Positions 43,236-53,901 of a stretch of 64,000 nt of DNA are shown piece after piece. The notes under the pieces were generated by a model. That model was given only the letters and a program-made list of their open reading frames with translations. It was not told the origin of the DNA and did not search any database. The stretch is from NCBI GenBank assembly GCA_026224825.1, contig JAMFRO010000084.1, forward strand, positions 1 through 64,000. Direction: 5' to 3'. Made by a program: the position numbers and the translations under genes. Source of the DNA: a bacterium. GTDB lineage: Bacteria; Pseudomonadota; Alphaproteobacteria; Acetobacterales; Acetobacteraceae. Numbering within the stretch: the first letter of the stretch is position 1; every line of letters begins with the position of its first letter.

Positions 43236-44827
43236 TACACCGCCCCATGCGACAGAGAGAGCACAGATCCCGCGCCAAACCGCCGCGCCAGCAGCCAGGA
43301 AGCAAACATCGACATCGCCGCAAGTGCTGCCGCAAAAGGTGCCGCCGCCGCAAACGCCACGGTAGATGTATCAGCCCAGATCTGCGTCGCCAAAGTCTGC
43401 GTCCCTATAGGCGCCAGCAGCAAGGTTGCCGTCAGCTCCGTGGTCACGGAAATAAACACCATCGCCGCCGCCGCCCCCAACCCTGGCGCCGCCAGAGGCA
43501 AAGTAATCCGCAGCAGCACAGCCAGAGAATGCAGCCCCAGCGACCGCCCCGCCTCCTCCAGGCGCAATTGCGCCTGCAGCAGCGCCGAACGCACACTCAC
43601 CAACGCAAGCGGCAAAAACAAAACCGCATAAGCGAACAGGAGTAAAAAATGACTCTGATACAGCGGGTGCAAATCATGCACCGTCAGCGAAATCAGCGCC
43701 AGCGCCACGGCAATCCCCGGCACACCCTGCGCCAGATACGCCGCGCGCTCCAGCACCGCCACCAGCCAGCCGTCATAACGCGTCGCCAGCAGCCCCAGCG
43801 GCAGCGCCAGCAGCATGGTCAACGCCGCCCCGCCCGCCCCGAGCTGCACCGAGGACCACGAGGCCCGCAGCACCGCCGCCCAATCGGACGCCGCCACCGT
43901 CGTCGCCGCACTGCCTGACTGCGTCAGCCAATATCCAATCATGCCCAAAGGCACCACCAGCGCCGCAACCCCCAGCCCAGCCAAAACCACCGGCGCCACA
44001 AGCGCCCATTTCCCAAGAGCATAACGCGCCGCTTTACCCCGCGTGCCCCGCGCCAGCCGCCCATAACGCGCCGAGCCCCGCACCAGTTGCTCCGCCACCA
44101 AACAGGCAATGCACAACACAATAAGCACCATCGCCAGCAGCGCCGGCTCCGCCCCGGAAAACCCAGCCCTGTAGGCCGCATAAATCGCCGTGGTAAAGGT
44201 CCGGAACCGCAACAGCGCAAACGCACCAAACTCCACCAGCGAATTCAACGCCACCAGCAGCATCCCCCCCAGCAACGCCGGCCGAAGCTGCGGCAGCACC
44301 ACCCGCAAAAACACACTGCGCGTTCCATTCCCCAGCGCCCGCGCCGTCTCTTCCAAAGCCGGGTCCATTTCACGCAGTGCAGCCGCCACCGGCAGATACA
44401 CCAGCGGATAATAAGACATCGTCACCACCAGAAACGCGCCCCAGAAATTAGCAAACAGCGAAGAATCCAGCGACAACCAGGCATAGCTCGAAATAAACGC
44501 CGGTATCGCCAGCGGCACCACCGCCAGCACGCCCCACAACTTCCGCCCCGGCAAATCCGTGCGCTCCACCAGCCAGGCCGTCCCCGTGCCGATCACGGCA
44601 CAGGCCACAGTCACGCAACCAATCAACAGCAACGTATTTTCCAGCAGCTCGCCGGTCAGCGGCCGCCACAGCAATGCCACCGCCAGATCCCAGCCGGAAG
44701 CAGCAGCATTCACCGCCGTCACCCCGATCGGCAGCAGCACGAGGGTGGCAATCACCACCCCCGCCGCCAGCAACCCCTTGTTGGGGCGCCTAGGCGCTGC
44801 AACCATGCTGTGTCCAGCAGCCTGCAT
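43235..44827 (-). CDS. fbpB: Ferric iron ABC transporter, fused permease
   Basis: The 530-residue inner-membrane protein has two homologous halves, each with about six helices and one EAA loop: EETARALGNGTRS (about 159-171) and RLEEAGRSLGLHS in the second half. This duplicated form is typical for FbpB/SfuB iron permeases. It starts two bases after the fbpA stop and meets fbpC at its end, so the three genes are translationally coupled. Confidence 0.9.
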   Translation of the reverse strand: MQAAGHSMVAAPRRPNKGLLAAGVVIATLVLLPIGVTAVNAAASGWDLAVALLWRPLTGELLENTLLLIGCVTVACAVIGTGTAWLVERTDLPGRKLWGVLAVVPLAIPAFISSYAWLSLDSSLFANFWGAFLVVTMSYYPLVYLPVAAALREMDPALEETARALGNGTRSVFLRVVLPQLRPALLGGMLLVALNSLVEFGAFALLRFRTFTTAIYAAYRAGFSGAEPALLAMVLIVLCIACLVAEQLVRGSARYGRLARGTRGKAARYALGKWALVAPVVLAGLGVAALVVPLGMIGYWLTQSGSAATTVAASDWAAVLRASWSSVQLGAGGAALTMLLALPLGLLATRYDGWLVAVLERAAYLAQGVPGIAVALALISLTVHDLHPLYQSHFLLLFAYAVLFLPLALVSVRSALLQAQLRLEEAGRSLGLHSLAVLLRITLPLAAPGLGAAAAMVFISVTTELTATLLLAPIGTQTLATQIWADTSTVAFAAAAPFAAALAAMSMFASWLLARRFGAGSVLSLSHGAV

Positions 44828-44829
44828 GA

Positions 44830-45837
44830 TCAGATCAACCCAGCCTGCTGCAGCAATTGCCCCGCTTCCTGATCATCGCCCAGCTTCGACACGTCGATCG
44901 CCGGCGGCGTCAAATCCTTGAACGGCGTCAGCTTCGCATTCGGCGCCACACCCGGCCGCAACGGATATTCATAATCGATCTCGCTGGCACCCAGCAATGT
45001 CTGCGCCGTCTCGCTATCGAGGAAGGCCACAAATTTCTGCGCCTCCGCCTGGTTCTTCGAAGACTTCAGCACCGCCGCACCAGAGATATTGATCAACCCA
45101 CCGGTATCACCATTTTTGAAATGATAAATCTTGCTATCAATTTTCTCAGGCCCCAGTTCCGTATCCAGCCGGTCCCAATAATAATTATTGATGATCGCCG
45201 TCGCCACATCGCCGCGCGCCACGGCCGCCACCGCACCTTCATCATCATCATAAATCAGCGCATTGGCCTTCAGCCCCTTCAACCAGGCCAAAGCCCCCGC
45301 CGTGCCCTCTTCCTTAATCACAGCAGACACCAGCGGCAGAAAATCCGAATCCGAAGGCGCGATCCCGATCTTGCCCTTCCACTCTGGCTTGGCCAGATCG
45401 AGCAGATGCACCGGCAAAGCCGCAGCATCTATCTTGGAAGGATTATAAGCCAGCACATTTTCCCGCGCGAGCACGCCCACCCAGTTACCCGATTCCGCGC
45501 TATACTTCGCCGGCACCAGTTTCAGCGTGGCGGGGTCCACCGGGGCCAACAGCCCCTTCTCATCCAGCAAATTCAACTCCGGTGAATTCTCCGTGAAAAA
45601 CACATCCGCCGGGCTATCCGTCCCTTCCTGAATCAACTGGTTCGCCACATCCGGCCCTTCGCCCTCATGCAGCAAAACCTTTATTCCGGTTTCCTTGGTA
45701 AACTCATCCGCCAGCATTTTATCCACCTGCGGATGCTGCGCGCTGTACAATGTCAGCGAGGCCGTCTGCGCGTGCGCAGCGGAAAGTCCCAAAGCAAGAC
45801 CAAGACTGGCCAGAGATAATGCAGAAGCGTATTTCAT
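44830..45837 (-). CDS. fbpA: Ferric iron ABC transporter, periplasmic binding protein
   Basis: The 335-residue protein has a signal peptide (about 1-24, ending SAAHAQ) and the type II binding-protein fold of FbpA, with SLTLYSAQHPQ at the mature start, GVLARENVLAYNPSKI, and a tyrosine pair in IINNYYWDRL that matches the iron-binding tyrosines of FbpA proteins. ATG 45837 is chosen over a TTG at 45861 because it gives a proper signal peptide. It leads the operon behind a Fur box. Confidence 0.92.
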   Translation of the reverse strand: MKYASALSLASLGLALGLSAAHAQTASLTLYSAQHPQVDKMLADEFTKETGIKVLLHEGEGPDVANQLIQEGTDSPADVFFTENSPELNLLDEKGLLAPVDPATLKLVPAKYSAESGNWVGVLARENVLAYNPSKIDAAALPVHLLDLAKPEWKGKIGIAPSDSDFLPLVSAVIKEEGTAGALAWLKGLKANALIYDDDEGAVAAVARGDVATAIINNYYWDRLDTELGPEKIDSKIYHFKNGDTGGLINISGAAVLKSSKNQAEAQKFVAFLDSETAQTLLGASEIDYEYPLRPGVAPNAKLTPFKDLTPPAIDVSKLGDDQEAGQLLQQAGLI

Positions 45838-45868
45838 GGGGAGAGAAAAACTCCATTCCAAATGCTAT

Positions 45869-45883
45869 TGAGAACCATTCTCA
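45869..45883. promoter_or_regulatory. Fur box upstream of fbpA
   Basis: TGAGAACCATTCTCA is a 7-1-7 palindrome with six of seven pairs, close to the classical Fur pattern TGATAATnATTATCA. It lies 31 bases before the fbpA start and just after the -10 box of the likely promoter, where bound Fur would block transcription when iron is plentiful. This supports an iron role for the whole operon. Confidence 0.75.
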
Positions 45884-45895
45884 CTTGATACATTT

Positions 45896-45924
45896 GACAT
45901 AAGCGGCACCCGCTATCCTGTCAA
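45896..45924 (-). promoter_or_regulatory. Promoter of the fbp-efeB operon
   Basis: On the minus strand TTGACA (45919-45924), a 17-bp spacer and TATGTC (45896-45901) form a good sigma-70 promoter, with the Fur box over the expected start of transcription. Confidence 0.6.
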
Positions 45925-45973
45925 TCGCAAAACAGCACAAAAACCTACATCGCACCCGTTATCCCCCATCAGC

Positions 45974-47984
<2,011 letters not shown>

Positions 47985-47992
47985 ACTCTCGT

Positions 47993-48116
47993 CGAGACGT
48001 CGCTCTGGTGAGTCGTATAGTGGTGGTTTTCGAGCACCGGAGCGGAGCGTACTCTTCGTACGTGAGCACCGGCGCGCAGAAAAGCGCCGCTATACGGCCG
48101 CCAGAGCGGCGTCTCG
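47993..48116. repeat. Long G-U-rich inverted repeat element between thiC and shc
   Basis: Arms of 39 and 38 bases (47993-48031 and 48079-48116) pair almost completely when read as plus-strand RNA. Most differences are T for C in the left arm, so G-U pairs keep the stem. The interior has a direct repeat GAGCACCGG (48032 and 48064) around a small hairpin CGTAC-TCTTC-GTACG. No T-run follows and no reading frame is evident. It looks like a MITE-like or structured RNA element. It begins eight bases after thiC stop. Confidence 0.75.
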
Positions 48117-48172
48117 CGGCTTGTCTTCATAACCGCCCTATGACATGCCCTCCCCTGATCGGGGGAGGCTTC

Positions 48173-50236
48173 ATGGACGGCGCAGACACAAACAACATCG
48201 GCCAGAGCATCGCCGCCGCCATCGCCTGGCTGGACCGCGAGCAGGCCCCGGACGGCTATTGGGCCGGTGCCGCTGAAACCAACGTCGCCATGGAAGCCGA
48301 ATGGCTCCTCACCAGCTTCTTCCTCGGCCAGCCCCTCCCCGGCGAAGCCCTCGTCATCCAGGGCATCCTCAACCGCCAACGCCCGGACGGCGCCTGGGAA
48401 GTGTACCCCGGCGCCCCCAAAGGCGACCTCAACGGTACCGTCGAAGCCTACGCCGCCCTCCGCGCCAAGGGTTTCGCCAAAGACCACCCCGCTCTGCTAA
48501 AAGCCCGCGACTGGATCCTCGCCGAAGGTGGGATACGCAACATCCGCGTCTTCACCCGCTACTGGCTGGCCATGATCGGCGTCTGGCCCTGGGCCGCCGC
48601 CCCTAATCTGCCGCCGGAAGTCATCCGCCTGCCCTTCGCCATCCCCTTCAACATCTACCATTTCGCGCAATGGGCGCGGGCCACCATCGTCCCCCTCTGC
48701 ATCGTCTCCGCCCGCCAACCCGTCTGGCCGCTCCCCGGTAACGATCTACTCGAAGAACTCTTCCCCGAGGGCCGCCAGAACTTCGACTTCTACACCCCCA
48801 ACAAAATCGCCAAACGCTTTTCCCTGGAATGGGCCTTCGAATATCTCGACCGCGCCCTACACTGGGTCCAGCAAAAAAACCTCATGCCCGGCCGCGAGAA
48901 CGCCATAAAACTCTGCCTGGAATGGGTGCTGAAACACCAGGATTGGGACGGTGCCTGGGGCGGCATCCAACCCCCCTGGATCTACGGCGTCATCGCCCTC
49001 TTCAACGAAGGCTACGCCCTAAACCACCCGGCGCTCAAAAAAGCCTGGGACGCCCTGGACTCCCACTGGGCCTACGAGCGCAACGGCGGCCGCTTCATCC
49101 AGGCCACCGATTCCGTCGTCTGGGACACCATGATCACCCTCCTCGCCCAGGCCGAAGCCGGGCGCGACATCACCGCCACCCCCAGCACCCGCAAAGCCCT
49201 GGAATGGCTCCTGGACGCGCAAGTCCTGGTGGATGGCGACTGGTCCAAACACACCCAGAACACCGCCCCCGGCGGCTGGGCCTTCGAGCGCGCCAACCTC
49301 CGCTACCCGGACGTGGACGACACCGCCGTCTGCCTCGCCCTCCTCGCCCATATCCGTGCCGATTCCGGCGACCTCCGCCCCCGCATAGACACCGCCATAG
49401 ACCGCGCCGTGCAATGGCTCCTCGGCATGCAATGCACCAACGGCGGCTGGGGCGCCTTCGACCGTAACAACGACAAAGAGATCATCTCCAAAATCCCCTT
49501 CTGCAATTTCGGCGAAGCCCTGGACCCCCCCAGCGCCGACGTCACCGCCCACGCCATCGAAGCCCTCGGCGCCCTCGGCATGGACAAATCCCACCCCGCC
49601 ATCGCCCGCGCCCTGGCCTTCCTGCGCGCCGAGCAGGAACCAGACGGAAGCTGGTTCGGCCGCTGGGGCGTCAACTACATCTACGGCACCGGCGCCGTCC
49701 TGCCCGCCCTACGCGCCGCCGGCGAAGACATGACCCAACCCTGGATCATCGCCGCCGCCGCCTGGCTGAAAACCCACCAAAACCCCGATGGCGGCTGGGG
49801 CGAAAGCTGCGCCTCCTACATGAGCCCCGCCTGGCGCGGCAAAGGCGATTCCACCCCCTCCCAAACCGCCTGGGCCCTCATCGGCCTGATGGCCCAAGAT
49901 GAAACGGCCCAAGATGAAACGGCCCAAGACGAAACCAGCACCGAATCCCTCCAGCGCGGCCTCGCCCACCTAACCTCAACCCAGCTCCAAAACGGCACCT
50001 GGAACGAGCCCTATTTCACCGGCACCGGCTTCCCCGGCTACGGCGCCGGCACCCGCCAAAACCTCAACGACCCCAACTTCGCCACCACAATGCAACAAGG
50101 CGAAGAACTCTCCCGCGGCTTCATGATCGGCTACAACCTCTACCGCCACTATTTTCCGCTCCTGGCCCTCGGCCGGGCCCGGGGCGTTGCACGGAAAAGG
50201 CCAGGGGCTCCGCCCCTGGACCCCGCTGGGGCCTGA
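48173..50236 (+). CDS. shc: Squalene-hopene cyclase
   Basis: The 687-residue cyclase turns squalene into hopene for hopanoid membrane lipids. The catalytic D-x-D-D motif is DVDD (380-383), and several QW repeats are visible, such as QEPDGSWFGRWGVNYIYGTG. ATG 48173 is set by GGGGGAGG four bases upstream. Two oddities occur. An in-frame tandem repeat adds AQDET three times near residue 574-588. The last 18 or so residues (after LLALGRA) and the stop codon are encoded by a repeat element. Both are far from the active site, so the enzyme is probably functional. Confidence 0.95.
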   Translation: MDGADTNNIGQSIAAAIAWLDREQAPDGYWAGAAETNVAMEAEWLLTSFFLGQPLPGEALVIQGILNRQRPDGAWEVYPGAPKGDLNGTVEAYAALRAKGFAKDHPALLKARDWILAEGGIRNIRVFTRYWLAMIGVWPWAAAPNLPPEVIRLPFAIPFNIYHFAQWARATIVPLCIVSARQPVWPLPGNDLLEELFPEGRQNFDFYTPNKIAKRFSLEWAFEYLDRALHWVQQKNLMPGRENAIKLCLEWVLKHQDWDGAWGGIQPPWIYGVIALFNEGYALNHPALKKAWDALDSHWAYERNGGRFIQATDSVVWDTMITLLAQAEAGRDITATPSTRKALEWLLDAQVLVDGDWSKHTQNTAPGGWAFERANLRYPDVDDTAVCLALLAHIRADSGDLRPRIDTAIDRAVQWLLGMQCTNGGWGAFDRNNDKEIISKIPFCNFGEALDPPSADVTAHAIEALGALGMDKSHPAIARALAFLRAEQEPDGSWFGRWGVNYIYGTGAVLPALRAAGEDMTQPWIIAAAAWLKTHQNPDGGWGESCASYMSPAWRGKGDSTPSQTAWALIGLMAQDETAQDETAQDETSTESLQRGLAHLTSTQLQNGTWNEPYFTGTGFPGYGAGTRQNLNDPNFATTMQQGEELSRGFMIGYNLYRHYFPLLALGRARGVARKRPGAPPLDPAGA
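49892..49936 (+). repeat. In-frame 15-bp tandem repeat in shc
   Basis: Three copies of GCCCAAGATGAAACG, the third with two changes, encode AQDET three times in a loop before the last QW region. Copy-number changes here would keep the frame. Confidence 0.85.
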
Positions 50237-50427
50237 GGCCCCAGACCCCCACTACTTCGGGTTATAAAAGAAGGGGCCATCCAGCCTCGTGAAACACACG
50301 AGACTGGATGGCCCCTTCTTTTATAACCCGGGTGGGGTCCAGGGGCCTTTCGGCCCTTAGCGGGTCGTCACGCCAGAGGCGTGCTGCGCACGACGGCAAA
50401 GCCCCGGCCTTTTTCGTGCAACGCCCC
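50181..50427. repeat. TIR-bounded modular hairpin element B
   Basis: The 247-bp element is bounded by imperfect inverted repeats of about 25 bp, beginning GGGGCGTTGCACG and ending CGTGCAACGCCCC. Inside are the palindromes CCAGGGGC-TCC-GCCCCTGG and GGGGCCTGAGGCCCC, a perfect 27-bp hairpin (50258-50284 with 50304-50330) whose loop holds CTCGTG/CACGAG, then GGGCC/GGCCC and CACGCC/GGCGTG hairpins. It covers the last 56 bases of shc and ends five bases before the manC stop codon. It probably ends transcription of both convergent genes. It has no ORF of its own. Confidence 0.85.
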
Positions 50428-50432
50428 CGGAC

Positions 50433-51902
50433 TCAGTCCGAGCGGCCGTAGGTGTCCTCCAGACGAACGATGTCGTCTTCGCCCAGGTAGGAGCCGGATT
50501 GTACTTCGATCAGTTCCAGGTCGATCTTGCCTGGGTTTTCCAGACGGTGGATCGCTCCCAACGGCAGATACACGCTTTCATTCTCGCGCAGCATGATCTT
50601 CTCATCCTCGCGCGTCACCAGCGCCGTGCCGGCCACCACCACCCAATGCTCGGCCCGGTGAAAATGTTTCTGGAGCGAAAGTTTGCTGCCGGGCTTCACC
50701 ACGATCCGCTTCACCTGAAAGCGATCGCCCGAGATCAGCGATTCATAAAAACCCCAAGGCCGGTACATGCGGTTATGCGCAATCCCCTCATGCCGCTTCA
50801 GCGTCTTCAGCCGGTCCACGATCTTCTTAACATCCTGCGCATGGTCGCGGTGCAGCGCCAGCACCGCATCCTCGGTTGTCACCACTATGGCATCGCTCAA
50901 CCCCACCACGGCGGTCAGCATGCCATCGGAGCGCACGTAGCAATTCACCGCCTTTTCCAGCAGCACATCGCCCTGCGCCACATTGCCGGCAGCATCCTTT
51001 TCGCCCAGCTCCCACAAAGCACCCCAGCTCCCAATATCGGACCAACCGATATTCGCCGGCACCACGGCCGCACGCTCGGTCCGCTCCGCCACGGCATAAT
51101 CCAGGCTGATATCCGGGCACGCCGTAAACGCCACCCGCTCCAGCCGGATAAAATCCAAATCCGCCTTACGCCCGGCCAGCGCCTTGCGCACCGCCACAAG
51201 CACCTCCGGCGCGTGGATCTGCATCTCCTCCAGCAGCGTCTTCGCGGTAAACACGAACATGCCGGAGTTCCACAAATACCCGCCCGCCGCCAGCATCGCC
51301 TCGGCGCCTGCGCGTTCCGGCTTCTCCAAAAAGCGGCTCACCACATACACACCGGCCTGGTCATCCAGCACCGGCCCAACCTCGATATATCCATAGCCCG
51401 TCTCGGCCTTGTCGGGGGTAATCCCAAACGTAACAAAATGCCCCGCCTGCGCCGCCGCACACGCCTTCTCCAGCGCCGCCCGCAACGCCGGCTCATCGGC
51501 AATGGCCGCATCCGCCGCCATAATCCATAACAGCGCGTTAGGGTCTTCCTCCGCCGCCATCAACGCCGCCGCAGCCACCGCAGGTGCGGAATTGCGCCCC
51601 ACCGGCTCCAGCACAATTTTGCTCCCCACAATCCCGATGCCGCGCAAATGTTCCGCCACCAGAAAGCGATGTTCCTCGTTGCAAACCACGATCGGCGCCG
51701 CCAGCCCCGCATTCTCCGCCCGCAGCGCCGTATCCTGGATCAACGATTTCTCGCTCAGCAGCGGCCAGAATTGTTTCGGAAAACTCGCGCGCGACACCGG
51801 CCACAGCCGCGAGCCCGAACCACCGGACAGAATCACCGGTGTCACGGAAAACCCAATGGCACCCGCCTTGGCGGCCTTGCCTGCTTGCGTTACCTGCTCC
51901 AT
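50433..51902 (-). CDS. manC: Mannose-1-phosphate guanylyltransferase / mannose-6-phosphate isomerase
   Basis: The 489-residue bifunctional enzyme makes GDP-mannose for polysaccharides. The N-terminal nucleotidyltransferase begins VILSGGSGSRLWPVSR with FPKQF, and the C-terminal type II PMI cupin has PGSKLSLQKHFHRAEHWVVV with metal His residues. Length fits AlgA/XanB/ManC proteins. It is a single gene, convergent with shc through the repeat element. The start site is preceded by GAGGGG. Confidence 0.93.
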   Translation of the reverse strand: MEQVTQAGKAAKAGAIGFSVTPVILSGGSGSRLWPVSRASFPKQFWPLLSEKSLIQDTALRAENAGLAAPIVVCNEEHRFLVAEHLRGIGIVGSKIVLEPVGRNSAPAVAAAALMAAEEDPNALLWIMAADAAIADEPALRAALEKACAAAQAGHFVTFGITPDKAETGYGYIEVGPVLDDQAGVYVVSRFLEKPERAGAEAMLAAGGYLWNSGMFVFTAKTLLEEMQIHAPEVLVAVRKALAGRKADLDFIRLERVAFTACPDISLDYAVAERTERAAVVPANIGWSDIGSWGALWELGEKDAAGNVAQGDVLLEKAVNCYVRSDGMLTAVVGLSDAIVVTTEDAVLALHRDHAQDVKKIVDRLKTLKRHEGIAHNRMYRPWGFYESLISGDRFQVKRIVVKPGSKLSLQKHFHRAEHWVVVAGTALVTREDEKIMLRENESVYLPLGAIHRLENPGKIDLELIEVQSGSYLGEDDIVRLEDTYGRSD

Positions 51903-52081
51903 CGCCTCAATCCCCTCTGTGCTGCACCGTCACGTTTGCACGGCCCTTTCGTGAGTGACAACTTAATTTCCCCCCACATCGCGCCAGAAAAAGAGATTTG
52001 GCTAAAAACCTACCCCGTTTCCAACGGCTTGACGCCACAGCCCAACAGGTTACTTCTCTACAAAATTGAGGGATTTAGCAC

Positions 52082-53107
52082 ATGGAATACACCAGGCTCG
52101 GCCGCACCGGCCTCACCGTCTCGCGCCTCAGCCTCGGCTGCATGAGTTTTGGCGCCGGCACCGGTAACCAGCAGCAATGGGCGCTCGATGAAGAGTCCAG
52201 CCGCCCCTACTTCCGCACCGCACTTGAGGCCGGCATCAATTTCTTCGACACCGCCAACGCCTATTCCGCCGGCACCTCGGAAGAGATCACCGGCCGCGCC
52301 TTAAAAGACTTCGCGCTGCGCGAAGAGGTGGTCATCGCCACCAAGGCCTACTTCCCCTGGCGCGGCGCCCCCAACACCGGCGGGCTCTCGCGCAAATCCC
52401 TCTTCACCGCCGTGGATGCCAGCCTCAAGCGCCTCGGCACCGATTACATCGACCTCTACCAGATCCACCGCTGGGACCGTTTTACCCCCATCGAGGAAAC
52501 CATGGAGGCGCTGCACGACATCGTTAAATCCGGCCGCGTCCGCTACATCGGCGCCTCCTCCATGGCGAGCTGGCAATTCTCCAAGGCGCAATACACGGCG
52601 CGCTTGCACGGCTGGACGGAATTCGTCTCCATGCAAAACCAGGTCAGCCTGCTCTACCGCGAGGAGGAGCGCGAAATGCTGCCCCTCTGCGAGGATATGG
52701 GCGTCGGCGTCATCCCCTGGAGCCCGCTCGCCCGTGGCCTGCTCACCCGCGATTGGAGCGAACAGACCAGACGCTCGGAGAGTGATACCGTCGCCAAAGC
52801 CATGTTCGCCCGCACGGAAGAGCCCGACCGCAAGGTGGTCGAGGCCGTCGCCACCATCGCCGCCGCCCGCGTCCTGCCCCGCGCGCAGATCGCTCTGGCC
52901 TGGGTCCTGAGCAAGCCCGTCATAACCGCCCCCATCATCGGCACCACCAAGCCCGTCCATCTCACCGATGCCATAGCCGCCCTCGATGTCCGCCTCACCC
53001 CGGAAGAAATCGCGGCACTGGAAGCCCCCTACGTCCCGCATCCGGTCTCCGGCATGGTCCCGCCCAACCAGGCTCGCGGCACCATTGTCTCGCTCAAACA
53101 GCCGTGA
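52082..53107 (+). CDS. Aldo/keto reductase
   Basis: The 341-residue protein has the AKR TIM-barrel pattern: MEYTRLGRTGLTVSRLSLG, FFDTANAYSAG with catalytic Asp and Tyr, ATKAYF with Lys, and QIHRWD with His. The long form resembles bacterial AKRs of the YajO/MocA-like group. It reduces aldehydes or ketones with NADPH. A possible -35 TTGACG at 52029 lies 50 bases upstream, with a weak -10; the rest of the 179-bp gap shows nothing clear. The next gene overlaps by four bases. Confidence 0.88.
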   Translation: MEYTRLGRTGLTVSRLSLGCMSFGAGTGNQQQWALDEESSRPYFRTALEAGINFFDTANAYSAGTSEEITGRALKDFALREEVVIATKAYFPWRGAPNTGGLSRKSLFTAVDASLKRLGTDYIDLYQIHRWDRFTPIEETMEALHDIVKSGRVRYIGASSMASWQFSKAQYTARLHGWTEFVSMQNQVSLLYREEEREMLPLCEDMGVGVIPWSPLARGLLTRDWSEQTRRSESDTVAKAMFARTEEPDRKVVEAVATIAAARVLPRAQIALAWVLSKPVITAPIIGTTKPVHLTDAIAALDVRLTPEEIAALEAPYVPHPVSGMVPPNQARGTIVSLKQP

Positions 53108-53874
53108 GTCTGCGCAATCTGCCCGTCACCGGCGGGCATAACCTACGCGACCTCGGCGGCTACCACGCCGCCGGTGGCCGCCGCGTGAAATGGCACACGC
53201 TCTACCGCTCCGGCACCATCTACAACCTCTCGCCCGACGACCGCGCCTACATGCGCCAGCTCGGCATCACCGCCATTTGCGACCTACGCACCCCGCAGGA
53301 ATGCGCCCATCGCCCAATGGACTGGCACGAGGGTTTGAACAACGTTCATTATTATGGCGGCGTACCGCTGGAGAGCGGCGCCAGGCTGGAGCGCCTGCTC
53401 ATCAGTGGCGACGCGCTCAAGGTGCAGATGCGTGAGCGCATGCTGAATATCTACCGCCGCCTCCCCTTCGAGCAAGCCGATAGCTATCGGCACCTCTTCA
53501 ACCGGCTCAACGCAGGCAACGTCCCTCTGCTTTTCAACTGCAGCGCCGGCAAGGACCGCACCGGCGTCGCCGCGGCCTTGCTCCTCTCAGCCCTAGGCGT
53601 GGGGCGCGAAACCATCATCGAGGATTATTTGCTGAGCAACGAGGCCATAGAAGGCCTCAGGATCATGATGCTGGAGCGCGACTCCAGCTTCGGCGCCATC
53701 TCCGGCGGTGAGCCGGACGCCATGCTCCCCGTTCTGATGGCCGACACCTCGTATCTACAGGCCGCCTTCACCGAAATTGAGCGCCAGTACGGCGATATAG
53801 ACACCTATCTGCACCAACACCTCGGTATCACCCCAAAAATCCGAGTAGACCTGCATGCGCTGCTCTTGGAATAA
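53104..53874 (+). CDS. Protein tyrosine phosphatase-like (Y_phosphatase3 type)
   Basis: The 256-residue phosphatase has the P-loop C146-SAGKD-R152 in FNCSAGKDRTG, as in bacterial tyrosine/phosphoinositide phosphatases of the Y_phosphatase3 group. The N-terminal NLRDLGGYHAAGGRRV block is also typical. The start is a GTG overlapping the aldo/keto reductase stop. It dephosphorylates phosphotyrosine, phosphoinositides or a small substrate. The target is unknown. Confidence 0.87.
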   Translation: MSLRNLPVTGGHNLRDLGGYHAAGGRRVKWHTLYRSGTIYNLSPDDRAYMRQLGITAICDLRTPQECAHRPMDWHEGLNNVHYYGGVPLESGARLERLLISGDALKVQMRERMLNIYRRLPFEQADSYRHLFNRLNAGNVPLLFNCSAGKDRTGVAAALLLSALGVGRETIIEDYLLSNEAIEGLRIMMLERDSSFGAISGGEPDAMLPVLMADTSYLQAAFTEIERQYGDIDTYLHQHLGITPKIRVDLHALLLE

Positions 53875-53901
53875 CCCCACCACCAGCCCTATATGTGATT
53901 G

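Noticed and set aside
40869..43631. A 920-codon plus-strand frame across the iron operon
   Set aside because: It is antisense to EfeB, the propeller protein, FbpC and FbpB, with Gln/Arg/His-rich composition. Stop codons are rare here because of GC content.
47993..48116. CRISPR array or tRNA-like element between thiC and shc
   Set aside because: There is one inverted repeat and one 9-bp direct repeat only, without regular spacers, and no cloverleaf can be drawn.
50181..50427. Insertion sequence with a transposase
   Set aside because: No reading frame inside the element resembles a transposase; only inverted repeats and hairpins are present, so it is at most a non-autonomous element.
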